Assembly (NCBI GenBank): GCA_032586195.1
Contig: JAWHQP010000014.1
Location: 1 to 44,344, forward strand
Direction: 5' to 3'
From: JAWHQP01 sp032586195
GTDB lineage: Bacteria > Pseudomonadota > Gammaproteobacteria > Enterobacterales > Pasteurellaceae
Length of the DNA: 44,344 nt
The notes below the pieces were generated by a model that worked only from the letters and a program-made list of their open reading frames with translations, was not told where the DNA came from and did not search any database. This document shows, in pieces, positions 1 to 8,110 of this stretch (position 1 is its first letter; every line of letters begins with the position of its first letter). Position numbers and translations under genes: made by a program.

Positions 1-55
<55 letters not shown>

Positions 56-87
56 TTTCGCTAACACATTCGCTGTCAGTGGCGTGC

Positions 88-115
88 ATTTTACGGAAAT
101 CTGCATTGATGTCAA
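88..115 (-). promoter_or_regulatory. sigma70-type promoter for tRNA-Gly
   Basis: On the minus strand TTGACA (115-110) is followed after 16 bases by TAAAAT (93-88). The predicted start is near position 81, about 26 bases before the tRNA. The bases after the -10 (GCACGCC) are GC-rich, which is typical of stringently controlled stable-RNA promoters. Stringent control is inferred, not shown. Confidence 0.7.
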
Positions 116-309
116 CGCTAAATATTAAAAAAGTTCGCGTTTGCCGAAAAAAACTGCAACTCACAATTATTTCGCGCAAATCTTAAGCGTACCTCAGTGA
201 ACTTGCTGATTTTTATCGAAAAATAATCTGAAAAATCCGCTTTTATCGTTTTTCAGTTTATGCCACAATGGCAACACTTTTTCTGTTAAATTTGTCTCCC
301 GCATAGTGC

Positions 310-318
310 AAGTGCGGT
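310..318 (+). repeat. DNA uptake signal sequence (USS)
   Basis: Perfect AAGTGCGGT upstream of metB. The 3' flank is GCTATTTTAACGATTTTTTA, with the AT-rich tracts of the long form of the signal. Confidence 0.9.
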
Positions 319-352
319 GCTATTTTAACGATTTTTTATACAGGTAAATATT

Positions 353-1462
353 ATGATTAAAAAATATGCTTTAGACACCTTACTCGCTCAGGCCGGTAAT
401 AAAACAGACCCCCGCACGGGCGCGGTTTCAACGCCGATTTATCTTTCCACCGCCTACGGTCATCACGGCATTGGCGGAAGCACGGGGTTTGACTACACCC
501 GCACCAAAAATCCGACCCGTACCGTACTGGAAGAAACCATCGCCCAACTGGAAAGCGGCGAACGGGGCTTTGCGCTTGCCTCAGGTATGGCGGCTATTCA
601 ATTGTTAATGTCCTTATTTACTTCGCCTGATGAGTGGATTGTTTCCAGCGACGTGTATGGCGGCACTTATCGTTTGCTTGACTTTGCCTATAAAAATAAT
701 AACAGTGTCAAACCGGTTTATGTGAATACGGCCTCGGTGGCGGATATTGAGAAGGCGATTACGCCGAATGCCAAAGCGATTTTTGTGGAAACCCCTTCCA
801 ATCCGTTGATGGAAGAATGTGATGTGGATGAGATTGCAGTCATTGCGAAAAAGCATAATTTACTGTTAATCGTGGATAACACTTTTTTAACACCGGTGTT
901 ATTCCGCCCGTTGGAACACGGAGCGGATATTGTGATTCACAGCGCAACCAAATATATCGCGGGGCATAATGACGTGCTGGCGGGGCTGATTGTGGCGAAG
1001 GGGCAGGAATTATGCGATCGCTTGTTCTATATGCAGAACGGCGCGGGCGCGGTGTTGTCCGCCTTTGATTCATGGCTCACCGTGCGCGGCATGAAAACCC
1101 TTTCCCTACGGGTTAAACGCCATCAGGAAAATGCCCGCGAAATCGCGAAATTCTTACAAGCCCAGCCACAAATTAAAGACGTACTGTATGCTGATAAAGG
1201 CGGCATGCTCTCGTTCCGTCTGCAAAAAGAAGAATGGGTTGCACCGTTTCTTAAAGCGATTAACCTGATCACTTTTGCCGAAAGTTTGGGCGGCACGGAA
1301 AGTTTTATCACCTATCCGTCCACTCAGACGCACATGGATATTCCGGAGGCGGAGCGTATCGCTCGCGGTGTGACCAATGATTTGCTGCGTTTTTCCGTGG
1401 GATTGGAAGATGTCGCCGATATTAAAGCCGACTTGCTGCAGGCTTTCGCACAATTAAACTGA
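353..1462 (+). CDS. metB: cystathionine gamma-synthase (PLP-dependent trans-sulfuration enzyme)
   Basis: The 369-residue protein belongs to the Cys/Met-metabolism PLP enzyme family. MetB condenses an activated homoserine with cysteine to give cystathionine in methionine synthesis, in the cytoplasm. Visible marks are the YTRTKNPTR phosphate-binding segment (about residues 48-56), the SGMAA loop (78-82), Asp175 in VDNTF, which should contact the PLP ring nitrogen, and the Schiff-base lysine Lys200 in HSATKYIAGH. Length and sequence also resemble Bacillus MetI-like enzymes, so some O-acetylhomoserine sulfhydrylase or gamma-lyase activity is possible. The gene stands alone: a USS lies 34 bases upstream of its ATG and another follows its stop. 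I saw no clear MetJ box. The upstream region has a short inverted repeat (TGCCA-CAA-TGGCA, 261-273) of unknown role. Confidence 0.88.
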   Translation: MIKKYALDTLLAQAGNKTDPRTGAVSTPIYLSTAYGHHGIGGSTGFDYTRTKNPTRTVLEETIAQLESGERGFALASGMAAIQLLMSLFTSPDEWIVSSDVYGGTYRLLDFAYKNNNSVKPVYVNTASVADIEKAITPNAKAIFVETPSNPLMEECDVDEIAVIAKKHNLLLIVDNTFLTPVLFRPLEHGADIVIHSATKYIAGHNDVLAGLIVAKGQELCDRLFYMQNGAGAVLSAFDSWLTVRGMKTLSLRVKRHQENAREIAKFLQAQPQIKDVLYADKGGMLSFRLQKEEWVAPFLKAINLITFAESLGGTESFITYPSTQTHMDIPEAERIARGVTNDLLRFSVGLEDVADIKADLLQAFAQLN

Positions 1463-1474
1463 GTTTTACCGCCA

Positions 1475-1483
1475 AAGTGCGGT
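1475..1483 (+). repeat. DNA uptake signal sequence
   Basis: Perfect AAGTGCGGT just after the metB stop, with 3' flank GTTCAAAGTGTTAGTTTTTA. It has no inverted partner, so it is not an obvious terminator. Confidence 0.9.
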
Positions 1484-1622
1484 GTTCAAAGTGTTAGTTT
1501 TTAAACGTCAATTATACCGATAATGCCGAAGGCGTAGCAATCGCTCCTCGATTAGATAGAAAAACGGAACCTTTTCACCGCGCATGGATAATACTCCAAA
1601 TTTGGGCGATTAGAACAATAGC

Positions 1623-1650
1623 TTTACATAACCAAACGATATGTTATGAT
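1623..1650 (+). promoter_or_regulatory. likely trxA promoter
   Basis: TTTACA (1623-1628), a 16-base spacer and TATGAT (1645-1650). The predicted start near 1657 gives a leader of about 60 bases ahead of the trxA start, which has a good AAAGGAAAG ribosome-binding site. Confidence 0.55.
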
Positions 1651-1719
1651 TGCCACACTTTCAAGCCTTGCTTGATTTGATAAACAATTTGCCTTCGGGC
1701 GTTAACAAAGGAAAGATTT

Positions 1720-2043
1720 ATGTCAGAAGTATTACATTCAAGTGACGCAACATTTGAAGCCGACGTTTTGCAGGCAGATGTTCCGGTATTAGTGGATTTA
1801 TGGGCTCCATGGTGCGGTCCGTGCAAAATGATCGCTCCCGTGTTGGATGATTTGGCCGTAGAATTCGGCAGCCGTGTGAAAATTGTGAAAATCAATGTGG
1901 ATGAAAACCAATCCGTACCGGCACAATTCGGCGTGCGCAGCATTCCAACCTTGTTGTTGTTCAAAGAAGGTAGATTAGTTGGCACTCAGGTGGGTGCGCT
2001 GCCGAAAAATCAGCTTGCCGCATTTGTTGAAAAAAATATCTAA
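1720..2043 (+). CDS. trxA: thioredoxin 1
   Basis: This 107-residue single-domain thioredoxin is a general cytoplasmic disulfide reductase, recycled by thioredoxin reductase; it feeds ribonucleotide reductase and methionine sulfoxide reductase. The active site WCGPC is at residues 31-35, with Cys32 and Cys35 as the redox pair. The conserved buried Asp (D26 in VDLWAP) and the cis-proline in RSIPTLLLF are both present. Length matches the E. coli protein. Its own promoter and terminator make it a single-gene unit. Confidence 0.95.
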   Translation: MSEVLHSSDATFEADVLQADVPVLVDLWAPWCGPCKMIAPVLDDLAVEFGSRVKIVKINVDENQSVPAQFGVRSIPTLLLFKEGRLVGTQVGALPKNQLAAFVEKNI

Positions 2044-2051
2044 TGCAGAAA

Positions 2052-2082
2052 AATCCTGATAACTGTCAGGATTTTTTATTTT
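2052..2082 (+). terminator. intrinsic terminator after trxA
   Basis: Stem AATCCTGA (2052-2059) / TCAGGATT (2066-2073) with a six-base loop, followed by a T-rich run to 2082. It ends just seven bases before the next start codon, so the small gene after it may depend on read-through. Confidence 0.85.
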
Positions 2083-2088
2083 AAGATT

Positions 2089-2325
2089 ATGCAGAAATCT
2101 CCGACCATTATTTTCATTTTACTTGCCGTGGCGGTGTTTGGTTACGGCGTATATAACTATTACGAAATCAGCGCTTTTGACGCGAGCCGTGAATTGAGCA
2201 TCGGTGCGCTGACTCATATTTTCTACGAACTCGGCAATGCGAACGGTGTATTGATCGGCTACAGCCTGATTGCCTTGTTCTTTTTATGGCAAGCCGTTCG
2301 GAATTATAAAAACTCCAAAAAATAG
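2089..2325 (+). CDS. small two-helix membrane protein of unknown function
   Basis: I do not recognise this 78-residue protein. It has two hydrophobic segments: residues about 5-25 (TIIFILLAVAVFGYGVY) and 52-70 (NGVLIGYSLIALFFLWQAV). They are joined by a loop of about 25 residues containing DASRELSIG and HIFYELGN, and the tail is basic (RNYKNSKK). Both ends probably face the cytoplasm. The start ATG has only a weak ribosome-binding site and lies right behind the trxA terminator; no separate promoter is evident. A strong terminator follows, which supports it being the last gene of a trxA unit. Confidence 0.6.
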   Translation: MQKSPTIIFILLAVAVFGYGVYNYYEISAFDASRELSIGALTHIFYELGNANGVLIGYSLIALFFLWQAVRNYKNSKK

Positions 2326-2326
2326 C

Positions 2327-2335
2327 ACCGCACTT
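2327..2335 (-). repeat. DNA uptake signal sequence
   Basis: Perfect copy starting two bases after the preceding stop codon. Read on its own strand, the 3' flank is GCTATTTTTTGGAGTTTTTA, the extended form with GAGTTTT. Confidence 0.9.
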
Positions 2336-2348
2336 TATCTACAGGTTT

Positions 2349-2405
2349 AAGAAATGCACTGTTTCCCGATGAAAAAGAAAGGAAATGGTGCATTTCTTTT
2401 GTTTA
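2349..2405 (+). terminator. strong intrinsic terminator
   Basis: An 11-bp stem (2349-2359 with 2388-2398) is extended inside by TTTCC/GGAAA across a two-base mismatch, and is followed by TTTTGTTT. It separates the trxA unit from the iron-regulated receptor gene. Confidence 0.8.
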
Positions 2406-2467
2406 CCCATCTATTGATATAAGAATTCATTTTCATAGCGTTTCTGTTGTTTTAATAAAGTAAGTTT

Positions 2468-2486
2468 AGTAATGATAATTATTATC
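2468..2486 (+). promoter_or_regulatory. Fur box upstream of the TonB-dependent receptor gene
   Basis: The 19 bases starting at 2468 match the classic Fur consensus (GATAATGATAATCATTATC) at 16 of 19 positions; the three mismatches are the first two bases and one central base. The site ends next to the -35 element of the promoter at 2488-2516. It should make the receptor, and probably the protease behind it, iron-repressed. Confidence 0.8.
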
Positions 2487-2487
2487 G

Positions 2488-2516
2488 TTGAAACGATTCT
2501 GCTATTCTGCTAGAAT
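2488..2516 (+). promoter_or_regulatory. promoter of the receptor/protease unit
   Basis: TTGAAA (2488-2493), a 17-base spacer and TAGAAT (2511-2516). The start would be near 2523, about 90 bases before the ATG. The Fur box lies immediately upstream of the -35. A second possible promoter (TTGTTT near 2447 with TAATGA about 17 bases on) would be covered directly by Fur. Confidence 0.55.
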
Positions 2517-2611
2517 CCGTCCACAACTTAGCTGAACCGTTTTTGTTCTGTTCATTTCTTTCTAGTTTTTTTACTTAACTTTTTAAATATCGTCTTTTAT
2601 GGGAATCAATT

Positions 2612-5101
2612 ATGCAAAAAACGAGAATTGCTTTATTGGTAAGTATGTTTTTCTTTGGCTGTTCGGCTGGTGCGGTGGCGAAAGAAAGCGCTGATAGTGA
2701 AACCGACATAGAAACTTTGGATACCATCATAGTCTCCGATACACCGTTCAGCCAGCAGGTCGGTACGCAGAAGATTACGGAAGAGCAGATTGCCCGCCGT
2801 CCGACCACTGACGGGAATATCACAGAATTGTTGAAAAGTAATCCGAATGTGCAGTTTTCTAACTCTGCGGATGTTTCTAATGCTGCTGGTGAAATAGCAC
2901 CTAACGAAGTATCGATTAATGGTGAAAAGTTTTATAACAACAATTATACGATTGATGGAATTTCCAATAACGATAATATTAATCCCGCGGCGGACAATAG
3001 TATTAAAGGAGGCACGGATCCTTCTGGTTATAGCCCGACGGATTTGCCAAGCGGAGGTACGCAAGCTTTTTGGATCGACAGCAGTTTACTTAAGAGTGTA
3101 GAGGTTTTTGATAGTAATATTTCCGCCAAATATGGACGTTTTACCGGCGGTGTCATTAATGCGGAGCTAAAAGATCCCGATTTGACTAAACATAGCGGAA
3201 AAGTATTTTATCGAATTACGCGTGATGATTGGGCACAATTCCATGTAGAAAACAAAGAGACTTGGGAAAAAGCAGAAAAACTCGGCAATCAACCACAGTT
3301 TACTAAACAACAATATGGTATTGTGCTTAATCAACCTATCAATGATAAAGCAGGTTTATTATTTCAATATAACCGCACCGAATCTAAAATTCCTTATCAT
3401 CATTCCGGTTTAAATCTTTGGGAAAATCAACGTCGACTCAATGAAAGCTTAATGTTAAAAGGTATTTATTTACCTGACAACGGTGATCTTTGGCGTGCAA
3501 CGATTATGTATTCACCTCATTATTCTCGCTATACCAAAAATAATATTAAAAACGGGAAATTTACAAATACAGGCGGCGGGATTCAATTTAATTTAGATTG
3601 GGAACATGATTTCTCGTGGGGAAAAATGAGCTCAGCTTTTGCCTACACTAAAACGAGAAATAAAACTCATCACGAAACTAATATTTACAATTATTATGTT
3701 TTTACAGATAGTACTAATTGGTGCTCGGCCTATACTTCTAAAGGCAAATGTATTGTTGCATTAGAAGGCGGTTATGGTAAATTTGAAACTGAAAAAGAAA
3801 CTTATACCTTTAAACAAGATTATAAAATAAACAGCTTTGATACTGGTAGCATCGAACACAATGTTATTTTTGGCTGGGAGGCCAATTTGGCTAATGCCGA
3901 ATATAAACGCTATGATGATGTGTATAATTATACTTATACAACATGGACAGGAAATAAAAATGTTGATTGTTCCTATTGTATTAAAGGAGACCAGTATGCA
4001 AAAACTTATACATTTTTCCCTGCGCGTAGAATAAGTGCTCGCGATAATACCTATGGCGCTTATATTGAAGATTCAATGAAATATAAACGCATTACCGCCA
4101 CATTAGGTGCGCGTGTTGATCATAGCCAATATCTTGGTAATACAGATATTTCCCCGCGTATTTCCGTTTCTTATGACGTGTTCGGTGATGAAAACACTAC
4201 GCTTTTTGGCGGATCAAATCGTTATTACTCAAACAGTATCTTGGCTTATGCAATGCGTAATGGTATTAGATATAAAGAGACATATAAGCGTAATTCGCCG
4301 ACGGGGGCTTGGTCAGGTTCGGTGGATAGGGTTTATAATTATGATGTAGCAAATTTGAAAACACCATATAGCGATGAATACGTTTTAGGATTAAATCAAA
4401 AATTATGGAATACCTTATTCACCTTTAAGTGGGTGAACCGCCATGGACATGATCAATTTACAAAGATGTCGGATTCATCAAAAAAAATTTATCAAATGAC
4501 AAATAAAGGCCGTAGCAAAACCAATGTTTATACCTTAACCGTCAAACCGTTGAAAGCTTACGATTTTCACTATGCTATTATAGATTGGTCGTTTGGTGGG
4601 CAGATCAGCAAAACGACTACCAATTATACAAGTTATGATGCCGATGCGGCAGATGAAGGATTTGACAAAATGATCCGTAACGGCTCGTTGATGGATATTA
4701 CAGACGGTTTACCGGCAACGGATTACAATTCCCCATGGTCAACTTTTATTGATATCAACACCTATTTTCCATCTATTAACTTAAATTGGAATCAGCATAT
4801 CAGTTATCGTTCCGGATATCGCTATTGGGATACGAGTAGTGCAATTTGCCCGGCTTACGGAGACGCTTGTGCCGGCTACAATGGAAAGGTGAAGGTTTAC
4901 GATGAAGCGTCTCAAGGCAGTTATTTTATGCTGGATTGGCGTTTCACTTACAAGCAACCGACTTACAACAATCAATATTTAGAGTTTACCGTTGATGTAA
5001 ATAATGTTTTGAACCGTCGTGTTGTAACATTGGAGAAAAGCAACGCAAATATTTACAAAATGGGCCGTAATTTCTGGTTGGGTGTCAGCTACAACTGGTA
5101 A
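2612..5101 (+). CDS. TonB-dependent outer-membrane receptor, probably for an iron-containing ligand
   Basis: This 829-residue protein has a Sec signal peptide (residues 1 to about 23, ending GAVA), a TonB-box-like segment (LDTIIVS, 36-42), a plug domain to about residue 175 (VSINGEKFYNNNYTIDG; SAKYGRFTGGVINAEL), then a beta-barrel ending in the aromatic residue expected for outer-membrane proteins (VSYNW). Energised by TonB-ExbB-ExbD, such receptors import siderophores, haem or small iron proteins. A Fur box sits in front and a periplasmic M16 protease gene follows, the arrangement of the FusA/FusC ferredoxin-uptake pair, E. coli yddB/pqqL and, from memory, H. influenzae HI1369/HI1368. Three cysteine pairs in the barrel region (NWCSAY..KGKC, DCSYC, ICPAYGDAC) probably form disulfides in outer loops. 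The middle of the gene is AT-rich and has no USS. The ligand is unknown. Confidence 0.85.
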   Translation: MQKTRIALLVSMFFFGCSAGAVAKESADSETDIETLDTIIVSDTPFSQQVGTQKITEEQIARRPTTDGNITELLKSNPNVQFSNSADVSNAAGEIAPNEVSINGEKFYNNNYTIDGISNNDNINPAADNSIKGGTDPSGYSPTDLPSGGTQAFWIDSSLLKSVEVFDSNISAKYGRFTGGVINAELKDPDLTKHSGKVFYRITRDDWAQFHVENKETWEKAEKLGNQPQFTKQQYGIVLNQPINDKAGLLFQYNRTESKIPYHHSGLNLWENQRRLNESLMLKGIYLPDNGDLWRATIMYSPHYSRYTKNNIKNGKFTNTGGGIQFNLDWEHDFSWGKMSSAFAYTKTRNKTHHETNIYNYYVFTDSTNWCSAYTSKGKCIVALEGGYGKFETEKETYTFKQDYKINSFDTGSIEHNVIFGWEANLANAEYKRYDDVYNYTYTTWTGNKNVDCSYCIKGDQYAKTYTFFPARRISARDNTYGAYIEDSMKYKRITATLGARVDHSQYLGNTDISPRISVSYDVFGDENTTLFGGSNRYYSNSILAYAMRNGIRYKETYKRNSPTGAWSGSVDRVYNYDVANLKTPYSDEYVLGLNQKLWNTLFTFKWVNRHGHDQFTKMSDSSKKIYQMTNKGRSKTNVYTLTVKPLKAYDFHYAIIDWSFGGQISKTTTNYTSYDADAADEGFDKMIRNGSLMDITDGLPATDYNSPWSTFIDINTYFPSINLNWNQHISYRSGYRYWDTSSAICPAYGDACAGYNGKVKVYDEASQGSYFMLDWRFTYKQPTYNNQYLEFTVDVNNVLNRRVVTLEKSNANIYKMGRNFWLGVSYNW

Positions 5102-5171
5102 TGCTTCTTTGATTTCATTCTTGCTCTCTTTTTGTGGAAGAGAAGAGCCTTTTATTTATAAGGAACCCTAA

Positions 5172-5180
5172 AAGTGCGGT
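5172..5180 (+). repeat. DNA uptake signal that contains a start codon
   Basis: AAGTGCGGT here supplies the GTG start (5174-5176) and second codon CGG of the M16 protease. The 3' flank is GTTATTTTTCGCTGTTTTTA. Confidence 0.88.
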
Positions 5181-7924
5181 GTTATTTTTCGCTGTTTTTA
5201 CTCTTTTTTTCTTCATTTTCATTAGCGGAAATCAGTCAACCTATTCAAGGTGAACTCGGTAACGGTTTGCGTTATATCTTATTGCCGCTGCACAAGGAGA
5301 AAAACCATCTTGAAGTGCGAGTGAAAGTGTACGCGGGAGCTGTTGATGAAGCGGATGATCAGAGCGGTGTGGCACATATGGTGGAACATTCGGTGTTTCA
5401 TGCATCGGATAAATTCCCTAAAGAAAAATACGAACAAGGCATCATGACTTATCTGATGAATAACAAATGGATGCGCGGCAGAAACTACAATGCCGTAACC
5501 ACTTTTGACAGCACGACTTATATGATGACCCCGCCGGTTACTTCAACTCTTGATGATACGTTGAATGTGCTATCGCAAATGCTGTTTCATGCCAAATTAA
5601 CGCAGGAAGAGCTTGATTCGGAACGCAAAATTATTATGGAAGAATGGCGGCAAGGGCAAAGCGTGGGTAACAGCATGGCTCGTCGGCGAACGGAGGCGGT
5701 GCGGGCGAATTCCCGTTATGCTCGTCGTCCTGTGATTGGTTATCCTGAAGATATTTTGCATATGCCGGCCACTCAGTTGCAAAAATTCTATCAAACCTGG
5801 TATCAACCGCATAATATGCAGCTATTGATCACCGGCGATTTTCAACCGGAACAGGCAACGGCTTTGGTTGAACGCTATTTCAGTGCAGTGAAAGCAAAAG
5901 CCGTTCCGCAACGGGATTATTTAGACATTAATTTGGCGGAGCGTTTAACTGTTCGTAAGGTACAGGATGCCCGCAGTGGGGTGAGCCAAGTCGCCTATAT
6001 TTATCGCTTTGATGAAAGTCAAAGCAAGGCTCAAACAACGGAAGGGCGTTATAACCGCCTGCTCGATCGTATTGCCCTTACGGCCATTACCAAGCGATTG
6101 CGCAATCAGCAGGAACAACTGCCGAAAGGCGTGGATACCATCGTGGTTCGCAAATCGGATATCGGGCGGAATTCGGTGGCGTTAGGTTTATTCGCGGGCG
6201 TGGGCGACACCGCGCATCAACTTGGTTTAAAACAGATTTTTACCGAAATCGAACGGATTAAACGCTATCCGATTACTCAATCGGAATTGGATAAACTGAA
6301 AGAAACCCTACAAGAACAGATTGAGACCGCTAAAACCAAAAACGACGATCGGGATTTCCGGCAATGGATGCAGGTGATGTCGGATACTCTGTTATCGGAT
6401 AGGCCGTATTTAACTCAGTCCTCAATCGCTCGTTTAACCGAGCCGATGTTGCGAAAAATTACTCCGGCGGAAGTGAACGCCCGTATTCAACAATGGTTTA
6501 ACGCCAAAGACATCGTGTTGCAATATCAGCCGCCGCGTAAAACTGAGGTGACGGTATTTACGGAATCTATGGTGAAAGTTATTCAAAATGAGGTGCAAAA
6601 AAATGATATCGCCGCTCCACGGAAAGAGAGCGTGGTGGAACCGATGTCACTGGAAGATATTTCAGTTAAAGGCGATATCGTAAAAGAAACACGTTATCCC
6701 AAACAGAATGTGGTGGAATGGCGGCTTTCTAACGGCGATAAGGCGGTATGGTTGAAGTCTGACTTGAACAAGGATCGCACCGTTTTTCAGGCGATCAGCA
6801 GTGCGGGGTTTAAAGCGCAAGGGTTGGTTAACTGGCAGTCACAAATTGCCTCACAGTTGATTTTTCAAAATGCGCCATTGGACTGGAAAATTGAGCAGTT
6901 GAATCGCTGGAAAGAAATGAATAAAGCGTCGCTTTCAGTAAAGCAAACCGACACTAAACTTATTGTTTCAGGATCTGTGCCGAGTAATAATTTGGCGGCG
7001 TTACTACGGTTATATTATGCCTATCAGTCGGAAACCAAGGTAAAAGACGGGTTGGATGAAGTCAAACGGGACTGGCGCCGAAACTTAGCTTCGCAAGATG
7101 AAAAAACGGATGAACGGGAACGTTTGAAAGCCTTGTCCTTGTTGCGTTATGGAGTGGAATCGCTGGATTCTTTGCCGAATAAGGAAGAACTGGTTCAAAC
7201 GACGGAAGCGGATTTAAATTCTCAGTGGCAAAAAATGGTTACCGCGCCGGTAACTTATTATTTGATTAATGACATGCCTGAAGCCGATGTGAAAGCATTA
7301 GTCAATCGATTCTTAACGGCAGTTCCGCGCCAAAAGGCGTTTTCTTCAAAACAAATTCTGCCCTTAACGGGCAAGGGTGAAACGGTATTCGCAATGAACC
7401 CTGAACCTAAAGCGGACGTTAAACTCTGGATGTTTCGACCGCATCAATGGCAAGGTAAAGATGCCGTATTGGTATCTCTTTTGCGTAATATCGCAACGGT
7501 AAAATTAAAATATGCCCTGCGTGATCGGGCTCACGGCGTGTATAGTTTGCGTTTTGAAAGTTCATTAAATCCGCAAACCGAACGAATTGAAAGCGAGCTC
7601 ACCTTCACTACCGGCCCGGAGGCGGCGGATAAGTTAATCGCTATTGCCCGTGAAGTGCTGAGAGATTTACCTGACACGGTGAGTGACGAGGAGGTGGAAT
7701 TAGCCCGTCGGCAGTTTATCCAAGCGGAAAAATCACGTATGCGGGAAAGTGCGACTTGGATGAATCGTTTAGTGCTTAGCGAGGAACAGTTCGGTAATCC
7801 GAGCTATTTATCACAAATGAAACATCTGGCTGAAGAGGTCTCGTCGGAAAAAATCAAAGCTATGGCGGCACGGATATATAGCGAAGAAAATCAAAAAGTA
7901 TTTATAACCACGCAGAAAAAATAA
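5174..7924 (+). CDS. pqqL: secreted M16-family zinc protease (PqqL/FusC-like)
   Basis: This 916-residue protein has an N-terminal signal peptide (to about residue 18, FSLA) and so acts in the periplasm. It carries the inverted zinc motif HMVEH (residues 68-72: ligands His68 and His72, catalytic Glu71), with Glu150 in DSERKIIMEEW as the probable third ligand. Length fits the two-half, four-domain M16B proteases PqqL and FusC; FusC degrades ferredoxin after its import so that iron can be released. The GTG start is chosen because it gives a complete signal peptide and has AAGGAA eight bases upstream; no in-frame ATG precedes it. It lies 72 bases behind the TonB receptor, and the two are probably one Fur-controlled transcript. 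An imperfect hairpin with a T-rich tail between them (about 5123-5158) may reduce protease expression. Substrate unknown. Confidence 0.85.
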   Translation: MRCYFSLFLLFFSSFSLAEISQPIQGELGNGLRYILLPLHKEKNHLEVRVKVYAGAVDEADDQSGVAHMVEHSVFHASDKFPKEKYEQGIMTYLMNNKWMRGRNYNAVTTFDSTTYMMTPPVTSTLDDTLNVLSQMLFHAKLTQEELDSERKIIMEEWRQGQSVGNSMARRRTEAVRANSRYARRPVIGYPEDILHMPATQLQKFYQTWYQPHNMQLLITGDFQPEQATALVERYFSAVKAKAVPQRDYLDINLAERLTVRKVQDARSGVSQVAYIYRFDESQSKAQTTEGRYNRLLDRIALTAITKRLRNQQEQLPKGVDTIVVRKSDIGRNSVALGLFAGVGDTAHQLGLKQIFTEIERIKRYPITQSELDKLKETLQEQIETAKTKNDDRDFRQWMQVMSDTLLSDRPYLTQSSIARLTEPMLRKITPAEVNARIQQWFNAKDIVLQYQPPRKTEVTVFTESMVKVIQNEVQKNDIAAPRKESVVEPMSLEDISVKGDIVKETRYPKQNVVEWRLSNGDKAVWLKSDLNKDRTVFQAISSAGFKAQGLVNWQSQIASQLIFQNAPLDWKIEQLNRWKEMNKASLSVKQTDTKLIVSGSVPSNNLAALLRLYYAYQSETKVKDGLDEVKRDWRRNLASQDEKTDERERLKALSLLRYGVESLDSLPNKEELVQTTEADLNSQWQKMVTAPVTYYLINDMPEADVKALVNRFLTAVPRQKAFSSKQILPLTGKGETVFAMNPEPKADVKLWMFRPHQWQGKDAVLVSLLRNIATVKLKYALRDRAHGVYSLRFESSLNPQTERIESELTFTTGPEAADKLIAIAREVLRDLPDTVSDEEVELARRQFIQAEKSRMRESATWMNRLVLSEEQFGNPSYLSQMKHLAEEVSSEKIKAMAARIYSEENQKVFITTQKK

Positions 7925-7949
7925 CTACGGAAAATCGTTAAAGCTCCGC

Positions 7950-7972
7950 TATTATGCCGCTGCCGCATAATA
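7950..7972. repeat. 8-bp inverted repeat after the protease gene
   Basis: TATTATGC (7950-7957) and GCATAATA (7965-7972) with a seven-base loop, 26 bases after the protease stop. There is no T-run directly after it, so it is a hairpin but not a clear terminator. Confidence 0.4.
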
Positions 7973-7994
7973 CCGCAAAACTCGGTTTTTCGGC

Positions 7995-8003
7995 ACCGCA
8001 CTT
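7995..8003 (-). repeat. DNA uptake signal sequence (left half of a split inverted pair)
   Basis: Perfect copy. Its flank on its own strand is GCCGAAAAACCGAGTTTTGC (extended form). It faces the copy at 8084-8092 across 80 bases. Confidence 0.9.
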
Positions 8004-8083
8004 TAATTGCCGATGACAGCCCTTATAACGCCCGATGTTTAGATATGGAAGCTAAGCGGTGGCACACCCGACAAATAACCTGA

Positions 8084-8092
8084 AAGTGCGGT
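8084..8092 (+). repeat. DNA uptake signal sequence (right half of a split inverted pair)
   Basis: Perfect copy with flank GTTGATTTTTCGAGTTTTTT, ending next to the stop of the minus-strand gene that follows. Confidence 0.9.
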
Positions 8093-8110
8093 GTTGATTT
8101 TTCGAGTTTT

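Noticed and set aside
120..352. MetJ or MetR operator upstream of metB
   Set aside because: No AGACGTCT-like tandem boxes or TGAA-N5-TTCA element could be found; only a short TGCCA-CAA-TGGCA repeat is present.
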